Assembly: GCA_037447655.1 (NCBI GenBank)
Contig: JBBHKE010002689.1
Location: 1-64,000 of the forward strand
DNA from: Zygnema cylindricum
Taxonomy: Eukaryota; Streptophyta; Zygnematophyceae; Zygnematales; Zygnemataceae
Reading direction: 5' to 3'
DNA length: 64,000 nucleotides
This document shows, piece after piece, positions 54,660 through 64,000 of the stretch. Within the stretch, counting starts at the first letter, position 1; each line of letters begins with the position of its first letter. The translations under genes were made by a program, and so were the position numbers. The notes below the pieces were generated by a model. It was not told where the DNA came from, searched no databases, and saw only the letters and a program-made list of their open reading frames with translations.

Positions 54660-57600
54660 AAGACAAATTGTCCACTTGTGGGAAAGGAAGACAATGATAT
54701 TCACGCTAGGTTACTGATTCAGTTAGAAATTAACAAAAGGTTTACAAAAATTCTATTGGTCAAGAGTAGAAATGTGAGAGGGAGAGGATACGGAGGGGGA
54801 GGAGATCGATGAAAAATCTGAGAGGAGGGAAGAGGAGAAGTCATAGAATATTCAAAAAAAATATATATATATATATACTGCTGTACTTGCAAATCTATTG
54901 TCCACAGAGGGTTCGGCATAATAAATTGGACAGCTTTTGGAGAAAATGATGAAAAAAAAAACCATTTGTTGAAAGTTGAACTAAGGAAAAGGGGAAAATT
55001 GAGAGAGTTGACTTTTGGCAATGTACTGATTTCAAGCTCACGAGATGTTTAAATATATGAGGGAGAATACTGAGTAGCTGACAAGAGAAACTTCTTATAT
55101 AATATAATTACAGAAACTTCCTATATAATTACAATATAATTACAAAAATTCCCATATAATATAATTGCAAAAATGCAAATACGCAAATTCATGGATTGTC
55201 TTGTTCTTAAATGTTAACTTGGGTTGGTAAAACGAAATTTGTGTTAGCTTACAGTAGAAATACAGGTTCTTCGTTTTTTTCCCTTTTTTTTATTACGTTT
55301 CCTTCAGCCACCTGAAAACAAAAACAATGACATTCTTCAGTGTCTGAAAGACAATGTGATACAACAAAATTCTACTATTTCATGTCACTCTTAAAACTTT
55401 TAACTAGAAACCTTTCCACTTTTTGGAGAAAACCTAGTCGGAACTATTACATGTAAATTGGTACATTTCTTAACATCTTATATATTTTCACATCTACAAC
55501 ACTTAAAAAAGCCTCGTTTTAAAGGATGAAGCAAACTGAAATCCTTGTGTTATACCCTGATTCTAGACGACAATGCCAGGAAGAATTATATTTCGTTAAA
55601 TTAAACTAAAAGACAGCTCTACATAAAATCACAAAAAGAAATGCCGAACAAAATACAAAGAAACGCCGACATTTTTTTGTGTCCAAAAGAAGGAGAAATT
55701 ATGCCACTTCGGTCAGCATTTAAACTGCAGTATCCTCTAAAAATTAAGCAGGAAATGTCAAAATATCCTGCCTAAAATTTTTCAGTTTTTAAAGCAATTT
55801 TTAAAGCAAACCATTAAACTTTGCAACATGGCATACTTAATTGTTTGGTCAAAAATTATAACACCTCCTTTATAAGAGATCCATCTAATTGTTACTTTTC
55901 CTGAAAACAAGTTTGACTTCCCTTAAAATAATAAGCACTTATAACTTCACAAAGATGTTTGGTTGCTGAAAAAGTGGCAATATTTTTTGAGCAATAGGTA
56001 AGTGAAAATACTGTGTGGTTTCTAAGAAAAAAAGTATAGTGATACAGATAAGGAAGACAAAAAAGAAAAGAGCCAAAATCACTATAGGAAAATAATACCG
56101 GGAAGGATTATGGTACTGCAGCAGTAGTGCCCAAAAACAAGGTAGTAACCAGATTTCAGACCATTCAAAAGCTTCTCCTCCTCCGACTTGTTCAGCTGTT
56201 TTCCTTGTTCCTCTTCAAGATTTTGGAGAGCAAATGATGATATGAAGGACCCCACTGAATGCAGGTGAAAAGAATCTTGATTGCCTACCTCTTCAGAAAA
56301 AGTCCTCCATACTCGTACCAAACTCCTCCAAAAACTCAATGGACGACAGCCGTAGTATAATTGAGAGGGAATGGTACTGTCACGCTGAGAACACCGCCCA
56401 GTGTTTTTAGAATTAGTGAATTATTAGCGATAACATCTTGATTAAATTAACTACACTGTCACCTGGCTCATTTTGATTAAATTGTTGTTGACCCTAATTT
56501 ATGACTTTGGGTCAAAAAAGCACATCCCCAAATTAGAGTAATTGAACTCTAACAGCAATGGGCAGTGTAGTTAAGAAGCAAAAATTCTAGTACGCAACAA
56601 ATGCAGAGAAAGACAGAAAGAAAAAATAAGCTTTTCTCAGAATTGGTCATGCAATTTCCCCTATTTGATGACTTCATCACATCAGGAAACATCTGAAAGA
56701 AAAGATTTATCACTGAATATGATCATCACAAAATGGCAATTTTGAAACCACTTTTGGCCTGTCTTATGGCCTTTTATCTGTAAAATTTGATCAACAGAAA
56801 AACTAAGTTATGAGCAATTCATTTTCACCCGAGTTTGAGAGAAAGTACTGATAGACTACGAGCAATAAGGTATTGCTTCTAAAAAATGCTTCAAACAATC
56901 TAAAACCTTAAAACAGTAATATTATAATACCTCACTTGCTCAAGAATGTGAGCAATAAACTAGACCAAGGTTTTTGTTCAAAGAAAGGTGATCATCAGAT
57001 TAAATGTTTTGGCTGACTGACTAAAATGTTATAAACAACACTTAAAAGAAAAAGATGAGGATTCATGCTGCAATTTACCTTTCAGTAAGTATTCCGTAAA
57101 CCTGTCGTGAACTAAAAAGTTTCAATTTCAATTGTTTGTTGCAATTTTAGTCGAAATTTGACAAACCACTCAATTGGAAAAAACAACAAATCAATACATG
57201 CTGCACTCACAAAAATGGAGTCACTGTGATTATCCAAAAACTGTCATACAATATTGAGAACGAGAAAAAACGAAATTTCCAAGGGCGATACGTTAAGAAT
57301 AAAATGTACTAAAATTTAGAAGCCTGATGAAGAAAGATAAATATGCCCTGACATAAGCTATTCCCTCATCCACCAATTCGTTGATATTTTGACAGCTTTC
57401 GGTTTGTGATAACTCACATTCCATCTTCCTGTTAAATTCGCCAACTAGTCCTACACGGGTTTTAGGGGTTTTTAGGGATTTTTGGTATAAAAACACAAGT
57501 CTTTCATAAAAAATTCACCGGATTACAGACATGATCATGTCCACCAGAGGATACCTTTGCGAAAAAAACAACAAAAGCAAGTTGAGCTCAAAAAGCTTTT

Positions 57601-57700
57601 AGCTCTAGTTTGACTGGTTTAGATTTAACTGGCTCCAGATTTAACTGGTCAACATCTCAAACCTGGTCAAGACAAAAACTGCTTTTGAAGGGGAAGTGAG
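54660..57700. other. Undetermined DNA, possibly low-copy, no supported gene
   Basis: This stretch lacks resemblance to the other repeats in the window. An (AT)n run is near 54862-54880 and three near-repeats of TATAATATAATTACA lie near 55100-55160. Minus-strand frames at 56082-56339 (with NLEEEQGKQLNKSEEEKLLN) and 57293-57496 (with CELSQTESCQNINELVDEGI) have gene-like composition, but I can recognise no family and no convincing exon boundaries. Confidence 0.3.
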
Positions 57701-57708
57701 CACAAAGC

Positions 57709-57846
57709 TTAAACATTCACAGCTCCATATTCCATGTTTTCTTTCACAGGATGCCATCTGTCATCTGGTTCATTTGAGACAAGTCCACGTGGCAAAGCTG
57801 CCAGAATCTGATTATATGGAGAGGTATCGTCTTCGTTTCCGCACCT
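57709..57846 (-). CDS. Possible last exon of an unknown gene
   Basis: The minus strand downstream of a long CT tract ending in CAG (57845-57950) reads CGNEDDTSPYNQILAALPRG followed by LVSNEPDDRWHPVKENMEYG and AVNV, then a stop at about 57709. The polypyrimidine-CAG boundary would serve as a splice acceptor, and the composition is unlike the surrounding low-complexity frames. I do not recognise the protein. It could equally be a chance frame of about 45 codons. Confidence 0.25.
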   Translation of the reverse strand, partial: RCGNEDDTSPYNQILAALPRGLVSNEPDDRWHPVKENMEYGAVNV

Positions 57847-58045
57847 GAGGGACGGACGGAGGGAGGGAGGGAGGGAGGGAGGGAGGGAGGTAGGGATAGA
57901 GAGAGAGAGGAAGAGAGAGCGAGAGCGAGAGAGGGAGAGAAAGAGAGAGAAAAAAAAACTTACTGGCAATCTTAGAAAGGCTGAAACCAGCACAAAGAGA
58001 GGAGGCAAGAAGTGTAAGAAAGCGGAACAACCACCGCGAGGGGAA
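57847..58045 (+). repeat. GA-tract repeat, copy 3
   Basis: (GGGA)n and GAGAGAGG tract (57847-57950), then AACTTACTGGCAATCTTAGA and about 80 bp closely matching 48835-48930 (CAAAGAGAGGAGGCAAGAAG, then CCACCGCGAG). Confidence 0.75.
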
Positions 58046-58529
58046 ACACGAAGAAAGATAACGAAGACGACAAAAAAAAAAGGGCAGTCGAGAGCAAAGG
58101 AAAGGGGCATGTGAGGTATAGACCATTCGGAGGACATAGAATCAAAAAACGGTTTATAATGGTGGCGTTCCATCAGTAAATTCTGTAATCGTACGGCGAA
58201 CATTACAGGATGCTACATGCTACATTTTATACGATGTTCTATCGCGCAGAGTCTGTAATCGATATTCTTCTCACCGACCAACTTCAACTTACCATGTACG
58301 TGCGGACCAGGTCATGGTACAACATAGTTTTTGTACTCTTTGCAGACGCCTTGTTAGCAGTTCATTTTTTTTAGGGTTTTTGACTTTCTGTTTTTTCGCG
58401 TGACGGATGAGCACTGCAACAAATAGTGTGACGAATGGGCTGTAACAAAAATAGCGCGACGAAAGTTCGTTACGCTATTACTTTTGTGATTTCGGTTAGT
58501 ATTTTTCATAGTTTAACACATAGTTCAAA

Positions 58530-59496
58530 CCATAGTTGTTCAAATCGCACGATTTTTTCCTTTTTTACGATTGAAACGTATAATTCGTGACCTTTGAAAA
58601 AATCGTTAAAAAACGTCTACTATAAACTGAAACTGACGTATTTACGGAAACCTGTAAACAAATTACTGTAACTGAAATTGTTTTACGGATATGTACGGAA
58701 TAAAACGGGAAATATGCGTCGTAGTTATTGGTACTTTCTGTTCAGTGAACTGAACAGAAATACCACGGAAGTTGTACGTTTTAGAATCGAAAATGTACGG
58801 ACATTTTCGAAAAGAGACGTTGAACGTCACCATAATTTCGCGCGTTCAATTTGAAATTTGTACAGGCGTCTTCTTCAATTTTTTTTTGAAAGAAGACGCC
58901 ATGGAACATTGAAAACGAAACCGCGAGGAAGCCGCTTCCCCATATCCTACCCTCCTCCCTCCCAAGCTTTTGACTATCCTCGCCTCCGGACTTCGTCAAA
59001 AGCAATCATGCCCACAAATCGAGGAGAGGAGTGGGTAAATGTCATTAGTTCTTGGTCTGTATTTTTTTTTTTTGAGTAATGCGCTGTCTGCGAGATAGAG
59101 AAAGAAGGCAGACAGAAGGCGGCCATGTCTGTCTGTCAGATAGGCTCGGACAGACGAAATTTCACAAAATTTTACCTTTGTGACATTCGAACCTGGGTAC
59201 GTCACGTCCGTAGCGTAACCTAAGATGGACGACTGGACTACCGGTTGGTGAAGAAATTTCGATACCGGCGTTGTGTGTGATAAAAATATAAAGGGTTTAT
59301 TGTTTTACCGCTCATTTAACTGAAAAGACTTGCAAACTGCGTTATATGTAATAGTTTTTGTTTTTTTATGTACGGAATAGTACGGAAGGAAATTCATTAA
59401 CGATTTTTTACGATTTGATCAAAAGGTTCAATGCGTTTGTTACGTATAATTCGTCGCGTACGGTACGTTCGCACTAATCGCCGTGAACAACTATGG
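58530..59496. mobile_element. Nested TIR element with TTCAAA target duplication
   Basis: A 967-bp element with ends CCATAGTTGTTCA / TGAACAACTATGG (13-bp perfect inverted repeats). It is flanked by TTCAAA at 58524-58529 and 59497-59502. It lies inside the left terminal repeat of the larger element, whose right terminal repeat shows the uninterrupted sequence. Plus-strand frame 58858-59079 is not supported as a gene. Confidence 0.75.
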
Positions 59497-60023
59497 TTCA
59501 AACGTAGGTGAAAGTAGGCCCATACAATATGCCTATTGTATGCAAAACATACAATATGGCCTTAAGACCCATATTGTATTGGTCGCAAAATGAAAAAATA
59601 TAGTAACAGGGTTGGGTTGCACATCGATCGATAGAGAATTAAACGTCATGTCTAAATTTTGAAAAACATTCGGACAAATTTTTATTTTTACGTGAGTTTT
59701 GAGGTATTTTTTATTTAAACCGTCAGATTTGGACGATCGGACGGTTGCTGATCAAAGTAGCGATCTAAGAAGATCACACGAAAATCTCATAACATAACTA
59801 ACGATAGGACTTACGTCCGCCTTTTTTTTTTTTTTATTTCCGGGTTTTTTTTCCCGCGAAATGTCATCCTACGTCGTGTCAGTTCGCTAAAAAATTTCGC
59901 ACGTCGTACTATGATGATACGTCAGATTCGTGCGTTCGTACAAGAGTGTGCACAACGCACACACATAGAGTATGCTTACTCTGCGCGAGTTTTGTGCCAA
60001 GTTGTGTGCGCCTACCAAATGCA

Positions 60024-60079
60024 TACCATAAAAATGCCTACTTTTGAACTATGGTTTAAAAGTAGGCATTTTTATGGTA
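60024..60079. repeat. Perfect 22-bp inverted repeat (hairpin)
   Basis: TACCATAAAAATGCC at the left arm start is mirrored by GGCATTTTTATGGTA at the right arm end. The arms are 60024-60045 and 60058-60079 with a 12-base loop GAACTATGGTTT. The loop carries the same GAACTATGG that marks the element ends. Confidence 0.9.
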
Positions 60080-60634
60080 GGCCTTTGGTCGACGCCTTTA
60101 TCGTAAGTTGTGTTATGGGCTTTTCATGTGATCTTCTTAGATCGTTGCTTTGATCAGCGACTTTCCGATTGTCGAATCTGACGGTGTCAATAATTTTTTT
60201 TGGACTGAATGTTTTAATTGGTCCAATTTTTTGTTCGAATGATTTAACTGGTCCGAATAGGTCTGAATACAATATGGGTCTTAAGGTCATACTCTATGTT
60301 TTGCATACAATAGGCATATTGTATGGGCCTATTTTCACCTACTTTTGAACTATGGGTAGGCCTTTGGTGGGCGCCTTTATCGTAAGTTGTGTTATGGGCT
60401 TTTTATGTGATCTTTTTAGATCGCTACTTTGATCAGCGACCGTGCGATCATCCGAATCTGACGGCGTAAATATTTTTTTTTCGTCTGAATGTTTTAATAG
60501 GTCCAATTTTAGGTCTGAAAGTTTTAATAAATGCGAATAGGTCCGAATACAATATGGGTCTTAAGGTCATATTGTATATTTTGCATACAATAGGCATATT
60601 GTATGGGCCTGCTTTCAACTACTTTTGAACTATG
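60079..60634 (+). repeat. 279-bp tandem duplication of the TIR element's right arm
   Basis: AGGCCTTTGGT occurs at 60079 and 60358, and the following about 275 bp align, through GATCAGCGAC, TACAATATGGGTCTTAAGG and the GAACTATGG end. Confidence 0.85.
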
Positions 60635-60742
60635 GTATTTTTTGATAAATAAATCATATGCAAAAAAAATTGATTTCCGGTGGTTACCGTCTTGACACGT
60701 TTGTTCATTATCCAACATGTTGGACTCAAATTTTCATGTAAT

Positions 60743-60773
60743 TGGTGATGTACCTTGTCGAGGTACATCACCA
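60743..60773. repeat. Perfect 13-bp hairpin
   Basis: TGGTGATGTACCT and AGGTACATCACCA with a 5-base loop (TGTCG). A second small palindrome, GAAGCGAATGCTTCG, follows at about 60788. Confidence 0.85.
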
Positions 60774-60799
60774 TTAACAGAAACTTTCGAAGCGAATGC

Positions 60800-61602
60800 T
60801 TCGCAAAAAAAAAATCCAACGGTCAATGTTACCTCCCTGAACTTAGGATAATATTGGCAAGATTCTCTTTAATGTTATTCGCGCATAAAAACAAAATAAG
60901 CGGTACATCTTAGTACAGATAGGTGCCGATTTGTGTAAACTACCCCAGTTTTAGTGTGATGGATCGCCACCCTAAGGTTGAACCTCCCTTAAGCGAAAAA
61001 TGAGGTTCATTATTGGAAAAAGTGCATTTTCGTACAAAGCCAGCGCGTTTTCGTACAAGGACGTACTGTTTTTTTTTATTATCATTACACATGATTACTG
61101 GAGATTCGTCAAGATTCCCTTAACTTTTGGGTGAAAGTTTTGACCGTCCGATTTTGAGTTTTCGAAGCAAACGCTCCTCTCTCCAATATGTGGCAAGTCT
61201 CCTCAACTATCGTCAAGAGGATACTTACGAGATACTGGACCTGTCTATTAGTACACTTGGAAACAAAAAGGTATCATCCACGGTGGACAAGCGATGACGA
61301 CCTCACAATTGCTAAAGACCACGTGCCTTCGTACTGGGCGGATTTGAAAGCGACGAAAACATCTTTGACGTAAGATATCTCTCGGACAAATATTTACCTT
61401 CGTGGAAAAGACTTTGCGTACAAAACATAATAACAAACGAAAAATTACAATTTTCAATTTGAAAATGATTTCGAAACGGTTAGTACAACGAAATGACAAG
61501 AACATACAATTTGTACATTTGCGTAGCGCTGCTGATATTTAAATCAGCGTTCGCTCATACATACGTCGTTTAAAGTTTGAGCTATTCAAATATTTTAATA
61601 TT
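60800..61602. other. Spacer with no recognisable feature
   Basis: Mixed-composition sequence without supported frames; 61188-61373 and 61248-61505 are overlapping chance frames on opposite strands. Confidence 0.35.
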
Positions 61603-62571
61603 TGTAATAGGATCTCCAACCTCTCAGAAAATCCCATAACTACAACCAATTTCAACCACACATTCCACAAATTGGAAAATACACATCCACATCGGAAAGC
61701 ACACTCATAAGGATAAACTTTAAATTAGAGGAAGCTTCTATCCACATAACATGAGCTTGGTCTCTTGCCCTCGTGGCTCAACCCTTCTTATTAAAGTACT
61801 TTTCACTACTCTCCACTCTTAAATATTCTATGTCTAAAACAATACTTAGTTTGTAAGAGATTTTAAGCCCAAAAATGCCATTGCTCCAATTTGGTATTTT
61901 TCGCTAAAGACTAAGATCAGTAAGAATTTCCACAAACTTTTCCAAAGGAAAAAAATGTTTACTTTTCTCATAGACTTCACTATTTATCTATCATGGCCCT
62001 ATACTCGCCAGGCTAGAGTCAACGCTCCGTTGAACATGTTTTACCGGGGCCAATCATTGATCAACAAGGACAAATACTGACCAATGCAAAAGCGTGCGAT
62101 ATCTTTTACTAACTACGTAGGATTTACTAAACAAACAAACGGTACATTTCACTACGTAACATTTACGTGCAAAAATGTGCGCCAAACAAAACGCGACTTC
62201 GCACGAACGTGTGTTGCAAATTTCACACGCGAAACTACCTATGAAATTCCATAAAGTGAAAGTGACGTTTCATACTAAAAATTGTACCAAATGAACAATC
62301 GTACGTACCAAACGAAGTATTGATTCATTTGGTACTTTTAAACGTGCGCATGAAATTCCGTGGCTATTTTGACCCTTATCCCGTTACAATGAACACCCAC
62401 TCATTGTTTTGACATTGCGTAGTCGCCTAAAAACACCAATCGCTATATTATTTTAAAATACAACTCCAAATCCTGCGATTCTTTCACGGACGTCTACCAA
62501 ATTTAAAACTCTATATTTCTAACACTTAAATACCCATTTACAAACAAGTTCGATCCTCCATTATTGTTACA
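61603..62571 (-). repeat. 3' LTR of B4
   Basis: A 969-bp LTR, minus strand TGTAACAATAATGG ... GATCCTATTACA. It is the best-preserved example of this family's LTR ends in the window. Confidence 0.85.
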
Positions 62572-62639
62572 TCACCCCCTCCTTATATTTAGCTAACCTC
62601 AGTTAAAACATATTTCATTCTCAAGACGAGACTTCTATA

Positions 62640-63037
62640 TTATTATCCCCCAAAAATCCTTGTAAATACTCAGAATATTTATCTTCTAAAGTTGACTCTT
62701 CTTCTGGCCTTCTTAGATAATGCACTTGCCAAAATATAGTATTAGCAACCTTAAACCAATGACCAACCCAATCAATTACCCATCTGTGGACATCATGTTC
62801 TATAATTATTCAGGGATCAAATTCCAATTCCTCTTCAGTTGTTCGAAGATTCGCTGGTTTCAGGTGACTAATGTGAATCACTGGATGAATTTTTATTGAA
62901 GGCAAAAAGTCTAATTTGGCAGCAACTAACGATATCATCTCAATTAGAGTAAATGGTATGATGTGCTTAGGAGCAAATTTTGCCGTAGGATCAGATTGTG
63001 CTGGATCTTGCACCTGTAATGAGTTGTTGAAAGCCAA
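62640..63037 (-). pseudogene. B4 integrase C-terminus and chromodomain-like tail
   Basis: The frame 62810-63037 encodes FTLIEMISLVAAKLDFLPSI and KIHPVIHISHLKPANL, the strand pattern at the end of Gypsy integrases. Downstream (62640-62740) lies a single copy of the chromodomain-like module found twice in B1. Frameshifts near 62800 and 63040 separate the parts. Confidence 0.7.
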
Positions 63038-63459
63038 AACTTTTCACCTATGCTTACCACCCAATCACCCTGTTTGCGGTTAGCATTTAATTCTTGCCTT
63101 CTTTGTGCCTCCACTAATGCATCCTAGAATGTTTTCCAAATTGTTTGAATGTATTCCCAAAACTCTACTCCAGAACCCCTATTCTCTTGAATGACCCATT
63201 GTTATTAAGTCTAATGCTTCTCTCGGTTTGTATCTGTATGCAACTGCAACCGGTGAGAATCCTGTACTAGCATGTTTACATAAATTGTATGCAAATTCCA
63301 TTTATGGCAGTTTAGGTTCCCATGTGTTTTGGACTCCACTGCAAACAGTCTTAAGCATTCCGTCTAGTGTACGGTTCATCCATTTGTCTGTCCATTTGTT
63401 TGAGGATAATAAGAGGTACTTATTTTTTATTCAGTGCCTAAATTTTGCTGCAATTCTTT

Positions 63460-63837
63460 CTAAAATCCAGAGGTAAATTTTGAATCTCTATCACTGACTA
63501 TAGATAGAGGAACTCCATGATGTCTAACCACGTGGTCAAAATATAACTTTGCAATATCTAGAATTAAATGAGTAGTTTTGCAAGGGATGAATATTGCCAT
63601 TTTACTGAACCTATCAACTACGACCATGATACTGTCGATTCTTCTAGATGTAGTAGGCAATCTGACGATAAAATCCATACTGACTGACTCCCATGGTCTT
63701 TGGTGTATAACCAAAGGTTTTAAGAGACCCCTAGGTTTTTGGTTGCTTGGTTTATTTTGTTTGCAGGGGACACAAATTTCCACGTGTTTTGACACCTCTT
63801 TTGCCATCCCTGGCCAAAAGAATCTACACTGCAACCA
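63460..63837 (-). pseudogene. B4 integrase core fragment
   Basis: Encodes RFFWPGMAKEVSKHVEICVP with an intact CVPC zinc-binding pair, SMDFIVRLPTTSRR (first catalytic Asp), MVVVDRFSKMAIFIPC and HHGVPLSIVSDRDSKF (second catalytic Asp). A stop or shift ends the frame before the third acidic residue. It is cut on the upstream side by the LTR at 63838. This is the best-preserved integrase stretch in the window. Confidence 0.85.
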
Positions 63838-64000
63838 TGTAAGAGTTATAGTGGATCGAACTTGTTCGTAAATTGGTATTTAAGTGTTACGAATATAGAG
63901 TTTAAAATTTGGTAGACGTTCGTGAAAGAATCGCACAACTTGGAGTTGTATTTTAAAAGATATACGGATTGGTGTATTTAGGCAACAGCGCGAGGTCAAT
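63838..64000 (+). repeat. Start of a plus-strand Gypsy B LTR (B5), cut by the window end
   Basis: TGTAAGAGTTATAGTGGATC and the following 160 bp match the first part of the LTR at 40323 (GAACTTGTTCGTAAATTGG, then GTAGACGTTCGTGAAA). It interrupts the B4 integrase in opposite orientation, so it inserted later. Confidence 0.75.

Larger units (their letters stand above)
58519..60354. mobile_element. TIR transposon with arms of about 320 bp, interrupted by a nested TIR element
   Basis: After removing 58530-59496, the left end reads CATAGTTCAAACGTAGGTGA and the reverse complement of the right end reads CATAGTTCAAAAGTAGGTGA. The arms continue through CCCATACAATATGCC, CTTAAGACCCATATTGTATT, GCTGATCAAAG and GATCTAAGAAGATCACA to about 59813 on the left and 60090 on the right. 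No transposase is seen, so it is non-autonomous. The right arm is duplicated (see 60079-60634), so the true right end could be 60634. Confidence 0.7.
61603..63837 (-). mobile_element. Gypsy family B copy 4 (B4), 3' part
   Basis: On the minus strand: integrase core (63460-63834), integrase tail (62810-63037), chromodomain-like segment (about 62640-62740), purine tract (ATAAGGAGGGGGTGA at 62572-62586) and 3' LTR (61603-62571). A plus-strand LTR interrupts it at 63838, and everything upstream is outside the window or lost. Confidence 0.85.

Noticed and set aside
56082-56339. 85-codon minus-strand frame with an acidic, helix-like middle
   Set aside because: No family recognised, no clear start context or splice sites; mentioned only within the undetermined stretch.

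Overview
The window looks like repeat-dense nuclear DNA of a land plant (or a close streptophyte relative). The evidence is Ty3/Gypsy and Ty1/Copia LTR retrotransposons with plant-type initiator-Met primer sites (TGGTATC...), a chromodomain-like integrase tail, AT-rich spacers, long GA/CT tracts and small inverted-repeat DNA transposons. I see no intact host gene, no rRNA or tRNA gene, no CRISPR array and no prokaryotic operon structure. All comparisons are between copies inside the window and were made by eye; similarity figures are estimates.

Layout. 1-6.6 kb: AT-rich spacer, GA tracts and a 3-kb foldback element (about 1204-4211) with arms of about 800 bp. 6.65-24.46 kb: a decayed Gypsy element (family A: gag 7305-8141, protease 8190-8684, RT/RNase H 23060-24450) split in two by a 14.3-kb insertion (8730-23055). 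That insertion is the most unusual object here. It is three head-to-tail units, each bounded by TGTCRTGC-type inverted ends, separated by 2 nt, and flanked by a GGTC duplication; two units carry a minus-strand gag-protease region with no pol, and the third lacks that region. One unit also holds a 1.3-kb solo LTR beside an apparent gene-conversion tract. 24.46-26.0 kb: 3' LTR and RNase H fragment of a minus-strand Copia element (family D). 26.0-42.3 kb: Gypsy family B, with a minus-strand copy (B1), an extra LTR, a plus-strand copy (B2), and a partial copy (B3) that shares an LTR with B2. Several copies carry internal tandem duplications.

42.3-44.3 kb: CT tract, an AT-rich minisatellite and an A-rich run. 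44.3-48.5 kb: a complete small Copia-type element (C1) with both LTRs and gag but no pol, inserted into a repeat whose unoccupied relative lies near 54.3 kb. 48.5-51.2 kb: GA-tract repeat, 19-bp tandem repeats, AT-rich spacer. 51.2-54.3 kb: a decayed relative (C2) cut off by an antisense LTR fragment. 54.3-58.1 kb: another GA-tract repeat copy and about 3 kb of undetermined DNA with one possible exon. 58.5-60.6 kb: a TIR transposon with a second TIR element nested in its terminal repeat. 61.6-64.0 kb: a third Gypsy B copy (B4, minus strand) interrupted by a plus-strand LTR (B5) running off the window.

The coding sequences are almost all remnants of gag, protease, reverse transcriptase, RNase H and integrase. 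No copy encodes a full set, so any movement would depend on proteins from elements elsewhere. The interest is structural: how the array at 8.7-23.1 kb arose, pol-less retroelements, repeated in-frame domain duplications, and nested transposons whose order of insertion can be read from target-site duplications.
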